From: Chitinibacter sp046530675
Lineage (GTDB): Bacteria; Pseudomonadota; Gammaproteobacteria; Burkholderiales; Chitinibacteraceae
Reading direction: 5' to 3'
Length of the DNA: 64,000 bases
Assembly (NCBI RefSeq): GCF_046530675.1
Contig: NZ_CP172558.1
Span: 2,542,001 to 2,606,000, forward strand
Of the stretch, positions 7,939 through 17,233 are shown piece after piece. The notes under the pieces were generated by a model. The model ran no database searches, was not told the origin of the DNA, and saw only the letters and a program-made list of their open reading frames with translations. Within the stretch, counting starts at the first letter, position 1, and the number at the start of each line of letters is the position of its first letter. Position numbers and translations under genes: made by a program.

Positions 7939-9459
7939 ATGACCAAGATCCGCCAAGACGATCTGATCGCCAGTATCGCAGACAGTCTGCAATACATCAG
8001 CTATTACCACCCGAAAGATTATATTCAGGCACTCGGCAAAGCCTACGAAGCGGAAGAAAGCCCGGCTGCGAAAGATGCGATTGCACAGATTCTGACCAAT
8101 AGCCGCATGTGCGCCGAAGGCCACCGCCCGATTTGTCAGGATACCGGCATTGTGACGGTATTCGTGCGCGTCGGTATGGATGTGCAATGGGAAGGAGCGA
8201 CGATGTCGGTGACCGACATGATCAACGAAGGCGTTCGCCGCGCTTACCTGCATCCGGATAACAAACTGCGTGCGTCGATTCTGATGGACCCGGCCGGTGG
8301 TCGCAAAAACACCAAAGACAACACGCCTGCCGTAATTCATTACGAAATCGTACCGGGCAATACCGTTGACATCGACATCGCGGCCAAAGGCGGCGGTTCG
8401 GAAAACAAAACCAAATTCGTCATGCTTAACCCATCCGATTCCATCGTTGATTGGGTATTGAAAACCGTACCATTGATGGGCGCGGGCTGGTGTCCGCCAG
8501 GTATGCTCGGCATCGGTATCGGCGGCACTGCCGAAAAAGCGATGGTGATGGCCAAAGAAGCGTTGATGGAAGAAATCGACATTCACGAGCTAATCGCGCG
8601 TGGCCCGCAAAACCGTGTCGAAGAATTGCGTATCGAGCTGTACGAAAAAGTGAACGCGCTCGGTATTGGAGCGCAAGGCTTGGGCGGTTTGGCAACCGTG
8701 CTGGATGTCAAAATCAAAGACTACCCAACGCACGCAGCCAGTCTGCCAGTGGCGATGATTCCGAACTGCGCGGCAACGCGTCATGTGCATTTCACGCTCG
8801 ACGGCTCAGGCCCGGCCGAACTCGAAGCGCCGAAACTCGAAGACTGGCCAGCAGTCACGTGGACGCCGTCAGCCGCCGCAACCCGTGTTGATTTGAATAC
8901 CGTTACGCGTGAAGAAGTGGCGAGCTGGAAACCGGGTCAGACGCTGCTGCTGAACGGCAAAATGCTGACTGGCCGCGATGCAGCGCACAAGCGCATGGTC
9001 GAAATGCTCAACAAAGGCGAAAAACTGCCGGTTGATTTTGCTGGCCGCTTTATTTATTACGTGGGCCCGGTTGATCCGGTACGCGAAGAAGTGGTTGGCC
9101 CGGCTGGCCCGACGACCGCAACGCGGATGGACAAGTTTACCGATCAGGTGCTCGAACAAACCGGGCTGCTTGGCATGATCGGCAAGGCCGAGCGCGGCCC
9201 GGCGGCGTGCGAGTCGATCAAAAAACACCAGTCGGTGTATTTGATGGCCGTTGGTGGCGCAGCGTATCTGGTTTCCAAAGCGATCAAGGGCAGCCGCGTG
9301 GTGGGCTTTGAAGATCTGGGCATGGAAGCGATTTACGAGTTCGACGTCGTTGATATGCCGGTGACTGTGGCAGTGGATTCGACTGGTACGTCGGTGCACG
9401 CGATCGCGCCGAAAGAGTGGCAGGCCAAAATCGGCAAAATTCCGGTCACCAGCAATTAA
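7939..9459 (+). CDS. Class I fumarate hydratase (iron-sulfur, oxygen-sensitive type)
   Basis: 506 aa, the length of single-chain FumA/FumB-type fumarases. It hydrates fumarate to L-malate in the TCA cycle. Cluster-ligand cysteines are visible at Cys66 (ICQDTG), Cys185 (GWCPPG) and Cys277 (PNCAAT). The N-terminal part is the Fumerase domain and the C-terminal part the Fumerase_C domain. A GGAG at 7928-7931 gives good spacing to the ATG. A strong terminator follows, so the gene appears monocistronic. Calling it fumA or fumB specifically is not justified. Confidence 0.92.
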   Translation: MTKIRQDDLIASIADSLQYISYYHPKDYIQALGKAYEAEESPAAKDAIAQILTNSRMCAEGHRPICQDTGIVTVFVRVGMDVQWEGATMSVTDMINEGVRRAYLHPDNKLRASILMDPAGGRKNTKDNTPAVIHYEIVPGNTVDIDIAAKGGGSENKTKFVMLNPSDSIVDWVLKTVPLMGAGWCPPGMLGIGIGGTAEKAMVMAKEALMEEIDIHELIARGPQNRVEELRIELYEKVNALGIGAQGLGGLATVLDVKIKDYPTHAASLPVAMIPNCAATRHVHFTLDGSGPAELEAPKLEDWPAVTWTPSAAATRVDLNTVTREEVASWKPGQTLLLNGKMLTGRDAAHKRMVEMLNKGEKLPVDFAGRFIYYVGPVDPVREEVVGPAGPTTATRMDKFTDQVLEQTGLLGMIGKAERGPAACESIKKHQSVYLMAVGGAAYLVSKAIKGSRVVGFEDLGMEAIYEFDVVDMPVTVAVDSTGTSVHAIAPKEWQAKIGKIPVTSN

Positions 9460-9468
9460 TGTCTTATC

Positions 9469-9494
9469 ACCCGGCCTTGGTGCCGGGTTTTTTT
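9469..9494 (+). terminator. Intrinsic terminator after fumarase
   Basis: ACCCGGC at 9469-9475 pairs with GCCGGGT at 9482-9488 over a six-base loop and runs into seven T. Confidence 0.85.
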
Positions 9495-9524
9495 ATATTT
9501 TCTTTCCTTAATCAGCCCCAGCCC

Positions 9525-10304
9525 ATGTTCAAAAAAATCCGCGTTACGATTCTGTTAATGATTTTACTCAGCGTTGCGCTGAGCGCCTGGCGCACTCAGG
9601 ACAAGGCGGCAGAATGGAAGGTGGGGCAGTATGTCTATCTATATCCCGTTGATACTGGCGTTGATGAATATACCTCTGAATATATCAAGTCGATCAATGG
9701 CGATAGCTGGCAGGGCATGCAGCAGTTTTTCAGTCGCGAGGCCGAGGCGTATGGGTTAAAGCTCAGTACGCCAATTCGCGTGATGGCAGGGCCTCCGATC
9801 AGCGTTGCACCGCCTGCGATGCCATCAAAACCGTCGATGCTTGCAACGATGTGGTGGAGCTTGCAGTTACGCTGGTGGGCGTGGCGCCATACGCCCGAAA
9901 CGGCGGTCAAACCCGATGCGCGGATTTATTTGTTGTATCACGAAGGAGAGCCGGGGGCGGTCTTGCCGCACTCAATCGGGATTGCCAAAGCCCGCCTGGG
10001 CTTGGCCAATCTGTTTGCAACCTCTGCGATGGAAGGCAGTAACCAGGTCGTGATTGCACATGAATTGTTGCATATTTACGGTGCAAACGATCATTATGAT
10101 CGAGCCAGCAATCAGCCGATTTTTCCGCAAGGCTTTGCCGAACCCGAGCAGGTGCCGTTGTATCCGCAAAGCAAGGCCGAGCTGATGGCTGGGCGAATTG
10201 CGCTCGATGAAAATCGCTCCGTGATTCCGGTTTCACTCGATGAAGTGCTGATCGGTGAAACCAGTGCCAGAGCAATTGGTTGGATCAAGCAGCCGGATAA
10301 CTAA
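9525..10304 (+). CDS. Membrane-anchored predicted zinc metalloprotease of unknown family
   Basis: 259 aa from the ATG at 9525. A frame open further upstream would run through the fumarase terminator, so the internal start is preferred. Residues about 5-20 form one hydrophobic signal/anchor segment. The diagnostic feature is HELLHIYGANDH: His179, Glu180 and His183 form HExxH, with Gly186 and Asp189 giving the metzincin-like HExxHxxGxxD seen in snapalysin. The rest is not recognised. The active site should be periplasmic. Peptidase activity is inferred from the motif only. Confidence 0.6.
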   Translation: MFKKIRVTILLMILLSVALSAWRTQDKAAEWKVGQYVYLYPVDTGVDEYTSEYIKSINGDSWQGMQQFFSREAEAYGLKLSTPIRVMAGPPISVAPPAMPSKPSMLATMWWSLQLRWWAWRHTPETAVKPDARIYLLYHEGEPGAVLPHSIGIAKARLGLANLFATSAMEGSNQVVIAHELLHIYGANDHYDRASNQPIFPQGFAEPEQVPLYPQSKAELMAGRIALDENRSVIPVSLDEVLIGETSARAIGWIKQPDN

Positions 10305-10479
10305 ATCATTGAATCCGCGGCCTAATTGCGACCGGGGGTGAATTCTGCAATAATGGCCGGCTTTTTTCGGGTCGGCCTTTGGCTGGCGATTTATTTTTCT
10401 GATGGCTTGCCCACCCATCGTTACATGGTTTTTCCGTGTACAAAGTGGCAAGACCTTCTAGCCCAGGGGGTATTGGATT

Positions 10480-11610
10480 ATGTCCAATCTGGCTACAGCG
10501 ACTGACGCCATCAAGGCTTCGCTGGATTTAAAGACACCACTGCCTGTCGCCGCTTATTTTGACGAGCAATTGTATCAGCTCGAATTGGCAGCTTTATTTG
10601 CCAAAGGCCCGCGCTATATTGGCCACGAGCTGATGGTGCCCAATGCGGGCGATTATCATGTACTCGAAGCTGATAATGGCGCGCGCTATCTCAAACGTAC
10701 CGATCAGGGCGTCAAAGTTTTTTCCAATGTGTGTCGTCACCGTCAGGCCAGCATGCTGACCGGGCGTGGCAATGCTGCGCATACCGTTTGCCCTTTGCAC
10801 CGCTGGACTTACGATCAGCACGGCCAGTTACTCGGCGCACCACATTTTCCAGTTAATCCTTGTCTACATCTGCCGCAAACCGAGCTGACTAACTGGAACG
10901 GTCTGCTGTTTGAAAATAACGGTCGCGATATCGAAGGCGATTTGAAAAATCTGGGCGTTCGCAAAGACCTCGATTTTTCTCGTTACGTCCTGCACAGCGT
11001 GCAGGTCGATGAATATCAAGGTAACTGGAAAACCTTTATCGAGGTCTACCTCGAAGACTATCACGTCGTGCCATTTCATCCCGGGTTAGGCAAGTTTGTC
11101 GAGTGCAACGAGCTGAACTGGGAGTTTGGCGACTGGTATTCGGTGCAAACGGTTGGTGTGCACAATGCGCTGGCGCGCCCCGGATCGAAAACCTACGAAG
11201 AATGGGCCAATCAGGTCAAACGCTATGGTCAGGGCGCTTTGCCCAAGCATGGCGCGATCTGGCTAACGTATTACCCGAATATCACGGTCGAGTGGTATCC
11301 GCATACACTGGTGATCTCGACGATTATTCCGACCGGACCACGCAGTTACAAGAATGTTGTCGAGTTTTATTATCCCGAAGACATCGCTTATTTCGAACCC
11401 GATTTTATTGCTGCCGAACAGGCGGCGTATGCCGAAACAGCGGTTGAAGACGTTGAAATTATCAACCGGATGGAAGCGGGGCGGAAGGTGTTGTTTCAAG
11501 CGGGCCGCAATGAGGTCGGGCCTTATCAGAGCCCGATGGAAGACGGAATGCGACATTTTCACCAGTTCCTGCGCCGCGAACTGGGTGATGCCATCAGCAA
11601 GTTAGAATAA
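10480..11610 (+). CDS. Rieske non-heme iron oxygenase, alpha subunit
   Basis: 376 aa. The N-terminal Rieske [2Fe-2S] domain has Cys85-x-His87 and Cys104-x2-His107. The C-terminal catalytic domain carries EVYLEDYHVVPFHPGL, with His195 and His200 as likely mononuclear iron ligands and Asp193 as the electron-bridge residue. No reductase, ferredoxin or beta subunit is adjacent, so it must borrow electron donors encoded elsewhere. The chain resembles homotrimeric enzymes of the choline/carnitine monooxygenase or phenylpropionate type. The substrate is unknown. A Shine-Dalgarno-like AGGGGG precedes the ATG. Confidence 0.85.
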   Translation: MSNLATATDAIKASLDLKTPLPVAAYFDEQLYQLELAALFAKGPRYIGHELMVPNAGDYHVLEADNGARYLKRTDQGVKVFSNVCRHRQASMLTGRGNAAHTVCPLHRWTYDQHGQLLGAPHFPVNPCLHLPQTELTNWNGLLFENNGRDIEGDLKNLGVRKDLDFSRYVLHSVQVDEYQGNWKTFIEVYLEDYHVVPFHPGLGKFVECNELNWEFGDWYSVQTVGVHNALARPGSKTYEEWANQVKRYGQGALPKHGAIWLTYYPNITVEWYPHTLVISTIIPTGPRSYKNVVEFYYPEDIAYFEPDFIAAEQAAYAETAVEDVEIINRMEAGRKVLFQAGRNEVGPYQSPMEDGMRHFHQFLRRELGDAISKLE

Positions 11611-11625
11611 TTAGCAGTTGAGCAA

Positions 11626-11650
11626 AAGGCAGCGCAAGCTGCCTTTTTTA
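11626..11650 (+). terminator. Intrinsic terminator after the Rieske oxygenase
   Basis: AAGGCAGC pairs with GCTGCCTT around a GCAA tetraloop and continues into a T run. Confidence 0.85.
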
Positions 11651-11717
11651 TTTATGGGTATGGAGCTGTATTAATTGATGATATTGCTTTGCGTGGCAAT
11701 ACATCCTATGGGTATAG

Positions 11718-12614
11718 ATGAAAAAATTATTGTTCGACGGCATCGCACGCGCCAAGCAGTCTGGCCCATTCTGGATGGTGATGGCAGGTCTGACTTTTGC
11801 TGTGATGGGTGTGTTTGTCAAACTGGGTAGCCAGACTTTTTCAACGGCAGAGCTGGTGTTTTATCGTTGCGCCGCCGGTTTGATCGGCATTGGCATCATC
11901 GTGACTTTGCGTGGTCAGTCGCTGAAAGTCAGCCGTACGAGCTTGAAACTGCATCTGAGTCGCAGCATTTCCGGCTTTATTGCGTTGATGCTGTATTTTT
12001 ATGCAATCAGCCATTTGCCGCTGGCAACGGCAGTCACACTCAATTACACCTCGCCGATTTTCTTTGTGCTGGTACTGACTTTGCAGCAACGGCAATGGCC
12101 GCACTGGAACCAGATTTGCAGTGTTTTGCTCGGCTTTGCCGGCGTGGTGCTGCTGCTCAGACCGACGATCAGCAATGATCAATGGTTGGCGGGTCTGCTG
12201 GGGCTGGGCTCTGGCGTGCTGGCCAGCATTGCCTATTTGAATGTCAGCGAGCTGGGTAAGGCGGGCGAGCCTGAATGGCGTACTGTTTTCTATTTCTCGC
12301 TGGTTTCAACGCTGGGCGCGGCGTGCTGGATGCTGTTTCAGCCGCAAGCCTTGCACTGGCCGAGCTTGCATGGCTGGGTGATCGTGATCTGCATGGGTGT
12401 GGCGGCGACGCTGGCGCAGCTGTCAATGACCCGGGCATATCGCAAGGGACGCTCGCTGGTCGTCGTCAGCCTGGCTTATCTGACAGTATTGTTCTCGACG
12501 CTGTTTTCCTGGGGAATCTGGGGTGATCGTTTGTCCGTCTTGTCGTTGCTTGGCATGCTGCTGATCGCTGGTGCTGGAATCTGGGCGGGTGCTACACGAC
12601 TGCAACGCGGTTGA
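11718..12614 (+). CDS. DMT superfamily transporter, EamA type
   Basis: 298 aa with about ten hydrophobic segments arranged as two EamA repeats (about 20-150 and 165-295). It is an inner-membrane drug/metabolite-type exporter or permease. Family members move amino acids, nucleosides, S-adenosylmethionine or other small metabolites, and nothing here fixes the substrate. It precedes surE by 55 bp on the same strand, so it may share transcripts with the surE cluster, though conserved cluster order does not normally include it. Confidence 0.82.
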   Translation: MKKLLFDGIARAKQSGPFWMVMAGLTFAVMGVFVKLGSQTFSTAELVFYRCAAGLIGIGIIVTLRGQSLKVSRTSLKLHLSRSISGFIALMLYFYAISHLPLATAVTLNYTSPIFFVLVLTLQQRQWPHWNQICSVLLGFAGVVLLLRPTISNDQWLAGLLGLGSGVLASIAYLNVSELGKAGEPEWRTVFYFSLVSTLGAACWMLFQPQALHWPSLHGWVIVICMGVAATLAQLSMTRAYRKGRSLVVVSLAYLTVLFSTLFSWGIWGDRLSVLSLLGMLLIAGAGIWAGATRLQRG

Positions 12615-12669
12615 GATCGCGATTTGCCGCGCCTTGTGTTCCAGTTAGAATGCGGCAACGGAGAAAAAT

Positions 12670-13413
12670 ATGCGTTTTTTGATCAGTAATGACGATGGTT
12701 ATTTCGCCCCCGGTATTGCTGCATTGGCGATGGCCTTGGGCGACGAGGGCGATGCACTGGTTTGCGCTCCCGAACGCGATCGCAGTGGTGCGAGCAATTC
12801 GCTGACGCTCGATCGACCTCTGCAGGTTCGTACCTCGCCATCCGGTTTTCATTACGTCAATGGCACGCCGACCGATTGCGTCCATCTGGCCGCCACCGGA
12901 TTAATGGAAACGCCACCCGATATGGTCGTTTCCGGCATCAATCATGGTGCCAATATGGGTGACGATACGATTTATTCCGGTACTGTGGCTGCTGCCACCG
13001 AAGGTTTTCTGCTCGGAATTCCATCGATTGCCATTTCGCTGGCGTCGCGTAATCCGGTTCATTTTGATACGGCGGCGCGTGTGGCGTGCGAGCTGGTGCA
13101 GCGTTATAAGCGCGAACCGTTTCGTGGCGCGGTGCTGCTCAATGTCAACGTACCCGATCTGCCTTATGAGGAATTGAAAGGATATGCCGTGACGCGCTTG
13201 GGGCGCAGGCATAAATCGACTTCGGTGATTCGCAGTAATAACCCGCGTGGCGATACGATCTGGTGGGTGGGGCCTATCGGTGATATTGCCGATGCCAGCG
13301 AAGGCACCGATTTTGACGCGGTAGCGCGCGGTTTTGTTTCGGTGACTCCGCTTTGGGTCGATCTGACCGCTTATCCGCAGCTGGATTTCATCACTAACTG
13401 GATAAATACATGA
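12670..13413 (+). CDS. surE: 5'/3'-nucleotidase SurE
   Basis: 247 aa, full length. SurE dephosphorylates nucleoside 5'- and 3'-monophosphates and short polyphosphate, mainly in stationary phase. The metal site NDDG is at residues 7-10, and further family motifs SGASN, GTPTDCV and SGINHGANMGDDT are intact. GGAG about 9 bp before the ATG is a good ribosome binding site. It is the first gene of the conserved surE-pcm-nlpD-rpoS group. Confidence 0.96.
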   Translation: MRFLISNDDGYFAPGIAALAMALGDEGDALVCAPERDRSGASNSLTLDRPLQVRTSPSGFHYVNGTPTDCVHLAATGLMETPPDMVVSGINHGANMGDDTIYSGTVAAATEGFLLGIPSIAISLASRNPVHFDTAARVACELVQRYKREPFRGAVLLNVNVPDLPYEELKGYAVTRLGRRHKSTSVIRSNNPRGDTIWWVGPIGDIADASEGTDFDAVARGFVSVTPLWVDLTAYPQLDFITNWINT

Positions 13414-13426
13414 TCTGGATGAATGC

Positions 13427-14083
13427 ATGATGGCAACAACTGCTGGAACCGGAATGACTTCGGCGCGAACCCGCGCCAGACTTGTCGAACGCTTGCGCGC
13501 ACAAGGTATTAGCAATGAAGAAGTGCTGGGAATTATGGGGCATATTCCTCGGCATGAATTTATCGACGAAGCACTGTCGCACAAAGCTTATGACGATACT
13601 GCGCTGCCGATTGGCTTTGGCCAGACTATTTCTCAGCCTTATATCGTCGCACGGATGAGCGAGCTGGCTGCTGCCGTTCCCGAGCGCAAACTTGCGCTGG
13701 AAATTGGCACCGGTTGTGGCTATCAGACCATGGTGTTGTCCAAATTATTCAAAACGGTACACAGTATCGAGCGGATCGGCGGACTGGTTCGTAATACCCG
13801 TGAACGACTGAGCCGTCTTGGTGTGCATAATGCCCGGCTGCGTCACGCCGATGGCAGTGGCGGTTTGCCAGATCTGGCGCCTTTTAATGTCATTCTAATT
13901 ACCGCCGCCGCGCCGATAGTGCCGGAAAACCTGATCAGCCAGCTTGCCGATGGCGGACGGCTGATTTTTCCGGTCGGCTCGCAAGAGCAGGAATTGCGGA
14001 TGATCGAACGACAAGGTGATGACTTTCTCGAAAGCCGCCTGGAAAAAGTATTGTTCGTTCCTTTATTGCCCGGAGTTGCCTGA
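13427..14083 (+). CDS. pcm: Protein-L-isoaspartate O-methyltransferase
   Basis: 218 aa; two adjacent ATGs (13427 and 13430) could start it. The enzyme uses S-adenosylmethionine to methylate isoaspartyl residues so that they revert to aspartate. The SAM-binding LEIGTGCGYQ lies at about 91-100 and the substrate-side GFGQTISQPYIVARM just before it. It starts 13 bp after surE, so the two are co-transcribed. Its place before nlpD and rpoS is the usual one. Confidence 0.95.
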   Translation: MMATTAGTGMTSARTRARLVERLRAQGISNEEVLGIMGHIPRHEFIDEALSHKAYDDTALPIGFGQTISQPYIVARMSELAAAVPERKLALEIGTGCGYQTMVLSKLFKTVHSIERIGGLVRNTRERLSRLGVHNARLRHADGSGGLPDLAPFNVILITAAAPIVPENLISQLADGGRLIFPVGSQEQELRMIERQGDDFLESRLEKVLFVPLLPGVA

Positions 14084-14292
14084 GTTTCGAATACGCAGGT
14101 CTGATTCTGGGCTTGGCAAAAGCCGCGTGCGTTGAGAGGAAGTGTGTGCTTCTGATCATAAAACAAACGTCAACTGCTTTAGGGGCATGTTGAGCGCGAG
14201 TTTTGCTTCCTGCGCGTGTAAACTATCCATTCGTTTTTGCTGCCCGGTGCATGCCGCGGGAGCTGCTTTCTTTTTTGCCGTAGGAGATGTGT

Positions 14293-15282
14293 GTGCGCAT
14301 TGACTGTTTAACCCTGATTGCGTCAGTGATTTTGCTAACAGGCTGCGCGACGTCGCGCACGGCACCGGCACCGATTATTGATGGCAATGTCGATATTAAT
14401 AATTCTGCTGCAATTGCACGCCCAGGCACCACGACGAGCAATGTCAATGGGGTAAATGCCTATGTGGTTAAAAAAGGCGACACGCTTTATCGTATTGCCA
14501 GCGACAATAAAGTTGCTTATCAGGATTTGATGGTTTGGAACAAATTGGCCGATGCCAATATCAAGGTTGGGCAAGTTCTTGTTTTGTCGGCACCTGTCGG
14601 TGATGCGGGTGTCACGATCACACCATTGAGCGATGTTGCTCCAGCTCCATCTCCAGTTTCTGCAGTTGTGGCCAGTGCGCCGGTGGCGGTAAAAACCTCA
14701 CCTAAAGCATTAAAAGAGCCCTATAGCGCGAAGGCTGCGGTAACGATGGCGTCAGGTGCGAGTGAGGGGAAAGTTGCGGTAAAACAACAAGCGGCATCAG
14801 CTGTATTACCTGCTCCATCCGCCAAGCCTGCCGGCAAAGCTGCATCGGCCACCTTGGCTGCAAGCCCTGAGAAATCAGGCGCTTCAGCTACAGCGTCAGC
14901 TGCTGCCACAAGTAGTGGTTCGGTTGAATTTGGCATGCCGACGAGTGGGAAAATATTGCGCAATTTTAGCGCTGAAAGTAAAGGCGTTGATATTGCAGGG
15001 AAACTTGGGCAATCTATTGTTGCGTCAGCCGAAGGAAAGGTAGTTTACGCTGGTGCAGGATTGCGCGGCTACGGCAAGATGGTGATATTGCAACACAGTA
15101 ATGGCTATCTGAGTGCCTATGCTCATAACGATAAATTGCTGGTCAAAGAGGGAGATGTCGTTAAAAAAGGTGAAAAAATTGCTGAAATGGGCAAGAGCGA
15201 TACGGATCAAGTGAAGTTGCATTTTGAAATCCGTAAAGGTGGAAAACCCGTGGACCCCGGCAAATTCATCGCGACAGAATAA
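14293..15282 (+). CDS. nlpD: NlpD-like lipoprotein: LysM plus degenerate LytM (M23) domain
   Basis: About 329 aa from GTG at 14293. An ATG at 14287 is in frame, but TAGGAG touches it directly, whereas AGGAG gives 6-nt spacing to the GTG. The lipobox LLTGC makes it an outer-membrane lipoprotein. A LysM domain (YVVKKGDTLYRIA onward) binds peptidoglycan, followed by an Ala/Pro/Lys-rich linker. The C-terminal LytM domain has lost metal ligands: GVDIAG lacks the usual first His and KLHFEIR replaces HLHFE. As known for NlpD, it should activate an amidase rather than cut peptidoglycan itself. In related bacteria the main rpoS promoter lies inside nlpD. Confidence 0.92.
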   Translation: MRIDCLTLIASVILLTGCATSRTAPAPIIDGNVDINNSAAIARPGTTTSNVNGVNAYVVKKGDTLYRIASDNKVAYQDLMVWNKLADANIKVGQVLVLSAPVGDAGVTITPLSDVAPAPSPVSAVVASAPVAVKTSPKALKEPYSAKAAVTMASGASEGKVAVKQQAASAVLPAPSAKPAGKAASATLAASPEKSGASATASAAATSSGSVEFGMPTSGKILRNFSAESKGVDIAGKLGQSIVASAEGKVVYAGAGLRGYGKMVILQHSNGYLSAYAHNDKLLVKEGDVVKKGEKIAEMGKSDTDQVKLHFEIRKGGKPVDPGKFIATE

Positions 15283-15285
15283 ATC

Positions 15286-16251
15286 ATGAGTGAACAAACC
15301 ATTGAGCAAGACCTCATTATTGACGACGTTGAAGTTCTCGAAGCTGAGGCTGAACTAGACGAAGAAGCGGAAGAAATCGAGGCGGAAGCCAAGGAGGATC
15401 CCGAACGCTACGTCAGTGAAAGCACTGGTGATGTGACGCAAATTTATCTGAATGAAATCGGGCAATGCAAATTGCTCACGCCAGATGAAGAGCGCGCTCT
15501 CTCGCGCCGAGTCGTTCAGGGTGATTTTGCTGCCCGGCAAAAAATGATCGAGCACAACCTGCGCCTGGTCGTGAATATCGCCAAGCATTACATCAACCGG
15601 GGCATGACGCTGCTCGATCTGATCGAAGAAGGCAATATCGGTCTGATGCATGCGCTGGAAAAATTCGACCCGGAACGCGGTTTCCGTTTCTCGACTTATG
15701 CCACCTGGTGGATTCGTCAGAGCATCGAACGCTCGATCATGAATCAATCGCGTACGATTCGTTTGCCTGTGCATGTCATCAAGGAGCTGAACGTGTATCT
15801 GCGCGCCCAGCGCCACCTTGAAGCAACGTTGGGACATGATCCGAGTATCGAAGATATTGCCCATCTGGTCGGTAAGGATGTTGACGATGTTCGCCGTGTC
15901 ATGGGTTTGAATGAACGTGTTGCCTCGCTCGATGCCCCGCTGGATATCGATCCGATGCTGACCATCGGTGAATCCATTCCTGATGATCAGCACGATGGCC
16001 CGGAAACCACTTTGCAAAATTCAGAAGTCGAGCGCTATGTGCGCGAGTGGATGAAGCAGCTCAATGAAAAGCAGCGCATGGTGATCGAGCGTCGTTACGG
16101 CTTGAACGGCTACGAGATCTGTACGCTGGAAGATCTGGCTGCCAATTTAAGCCTGACCCGCGAGCGGGTGCGTCAGATCCAGATCGAGGCACTTGATCAG
16201 TTGCGCCGTATTTTGCGTCGCTACGGTGTGACGCGCGACGTCGTACTCTAA
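15286..16251 (+). CDS. rpoS: RNA polymerase sigma factor RpoS
   Basis: 321 aa, starting 3 bp after the nlpD stop. It directs RNA polymerase to general-stress and stationary-phase promoters. An acidic N-terminal extension (about 1-45) is followed by region 1.2 (YLNEIGQCKLL), region 2 (DLIEEGNIGL and RFSTYATWWIRQSI), region 3 and region 4 with the helix-turn-helix LTRERVRQIQIEAL. It ends the surE-pcm-nlpD-rpoS cluster and is followed by a strong terminator. Confidence 0.97.
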   Translation: MSEQTIEQDLIIDDVEVLEAEAELDEEAEEIEAEAKEDPERYVSESTGDVTQIYLNEIGQCKLLTPDEERALSRRVVQGDFAARQKMIEHNLRLVVNIAKHYINRGMTLLDLIEEGNIGLMHALEKFDPERGFRFSTYATWWIRQSIERSIMNQSRTIRLPVHVIKELNVYLRAQRHLEATLGHDPSIEDIAHLVGKDVDDVRRVMGLNERVASLDAPLDIDPMLTIGESIPDDQHDGPETTLQNSEVERYVREWMKQLNEKQRMVIERRYGLNGYEICTLEDLAANLSLTRERVRQIQIEALDQLRRILRRYGVTRDVVL

Positions 16252-16274
16252 GCCCATTTCTTCACACCCCCAAA

Positions 16275-16305
16275 TAAAAAAGCCAGTCGAGTGACTGGCT
16301 TTTTT
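16275..16305. terminator. Bidirectional terminator between rpoS and dapD
   Basis: AGCCAGTC at 16281-16288 pairs with GACTGGCT at 16293-16300 around GAGT, with an A run before and a T run after, serving both convergent genes. Confidence 0.88.
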
Positions 16306-16321
16306 ATTACTGCATCATCAT

Positions 16322-16370
16322 GGGTATTGCTCCATAGGCAAGGTGAAGTCTTAGCTGTAGAGCAATACCC
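16322..16370. repeat. GGGTATA-family inverted repeat between rpoS and dapD
   Basis: GGGTATTGCTC at 16322-16332 is repeated exactly inverted as GAGCAATACCC at 16360-16370. The element ends 8 bp from the dapD stop. Similar elements lie at 27696-27746, 43790-43838, 50258-50301 and 58940-58988. Confidence 0.6.
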
Positions 16371-16378
16371 CTACAATA

Positions 16379-17200
16379 TTAGATGCCGCGCAACAATTCG
16401 TTGATACCCACTTTAGAGCGGGTTTTCGCATCGACTTTCTTCACAATCACCGCGCAGTACAGACTGTACTTGCCATCGGCTGAAGGCAAGTTGCCTGATA
16501 CCACAACTGAACCAGCCGGGATGCGACCGTAAGTCACTTCGCCCGTTTCGCGGTCATAAATGCGCGTTGACTGGCCGATATACACGCCCATTGAAATCAC
16601 CGAGCCTTCTTCAACGATCACGCCTTCAACCACTTCCGAGCGCGCGCCGATAAAGCAGTTGTCTTCGATAATCGTTGGGCCGGCTTGCAGCGGCTCCAGA
16701 ACGCCGCCAATGCCAACGCCACCAGACAGGTGAACGTTTTTACCGATTTGCGCACAAGAGCCCACCGTTGCCCAGGTATCAATCATCGTGCCTTCGTCAA
16801 CGAAAGCGCCGATGTTCACGTACGAAGGCATCAGCACGACGTTTTTGCCGATGAACGAGCCTTTGCGCGCAATCGCATTGGGCACCACGCGGAAGCCACC
16901 TGCGCGGAAATCCGCCTCGGTGTAGTCGCCAAACTTGCTTGGCACTTTATCGAAGTAATTGGTGCAGCCACCGTCCATCACGACATTGTCGTTAATGCGG
17001 AAAGACAGCAAAACCGCTTTTTTCACCCACTGATTGGTTACCCAGTCACCGGAGGTTTTCTCGGCCACGCGCAGCTGGCCTTTATCCAGCGCATTGATCA
17101 CTTCGTTAATGGCGTCGCGCAATTCGGCAGAGACATTGCTCGGCGTAATGTCGGCACGGTTTTCAAACGCGGTTTCGATGATGGATTGCAGATTGCTCAT
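16379..17200 (-). CDS. dapD: 2,3,4,5-tetrahydropyridine-2,6-dicarboxylate N-succinyltransferase
   Basis: 273 aa, full length. It transfers succinyl from succinyl-CoA to tetrahydrodipicolinate in the succinylase branch of lysine and diaminopimelate synthesis. The left-handed beta-helix hexapeptide repeats occupy about 100-230 (for example GSFIGKNVVLMPSYVNIGA and GGVGIGGVLEP). It lies 33 bp downstream of dapC, which makes its substrate's next product step, so the pair forms an operon. Confidence 0.97.
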   Translation of the reverse strand: MSNLQSIIETAFENRADITPSNVSAELRDAINEVINALDKGQLRVAEKTSGDWVTNQWVKKAVLLSFRINDNVVMDGGCTNYFDKVPSKFGDYTEADFRAGGFRVVPNAIARKGSFIGKNVVLMPSYVNIGAFVDEGTMIDTWATVGSCAQIGKNVHLSGGVGIGGVLEPLQAGPTIIEDNCFIGARSEVVEGVIVEEGSVISMGVYIGQSTRIYDRETGEVTYGRIPAGSVVVSGNLPSADGKYSLYCAVIVKKVDAKTRSKVGINELLRGI

Positions 17201-17233
17201 AATGACTCCGTTAAGTTAACTGTTTACAAATGA

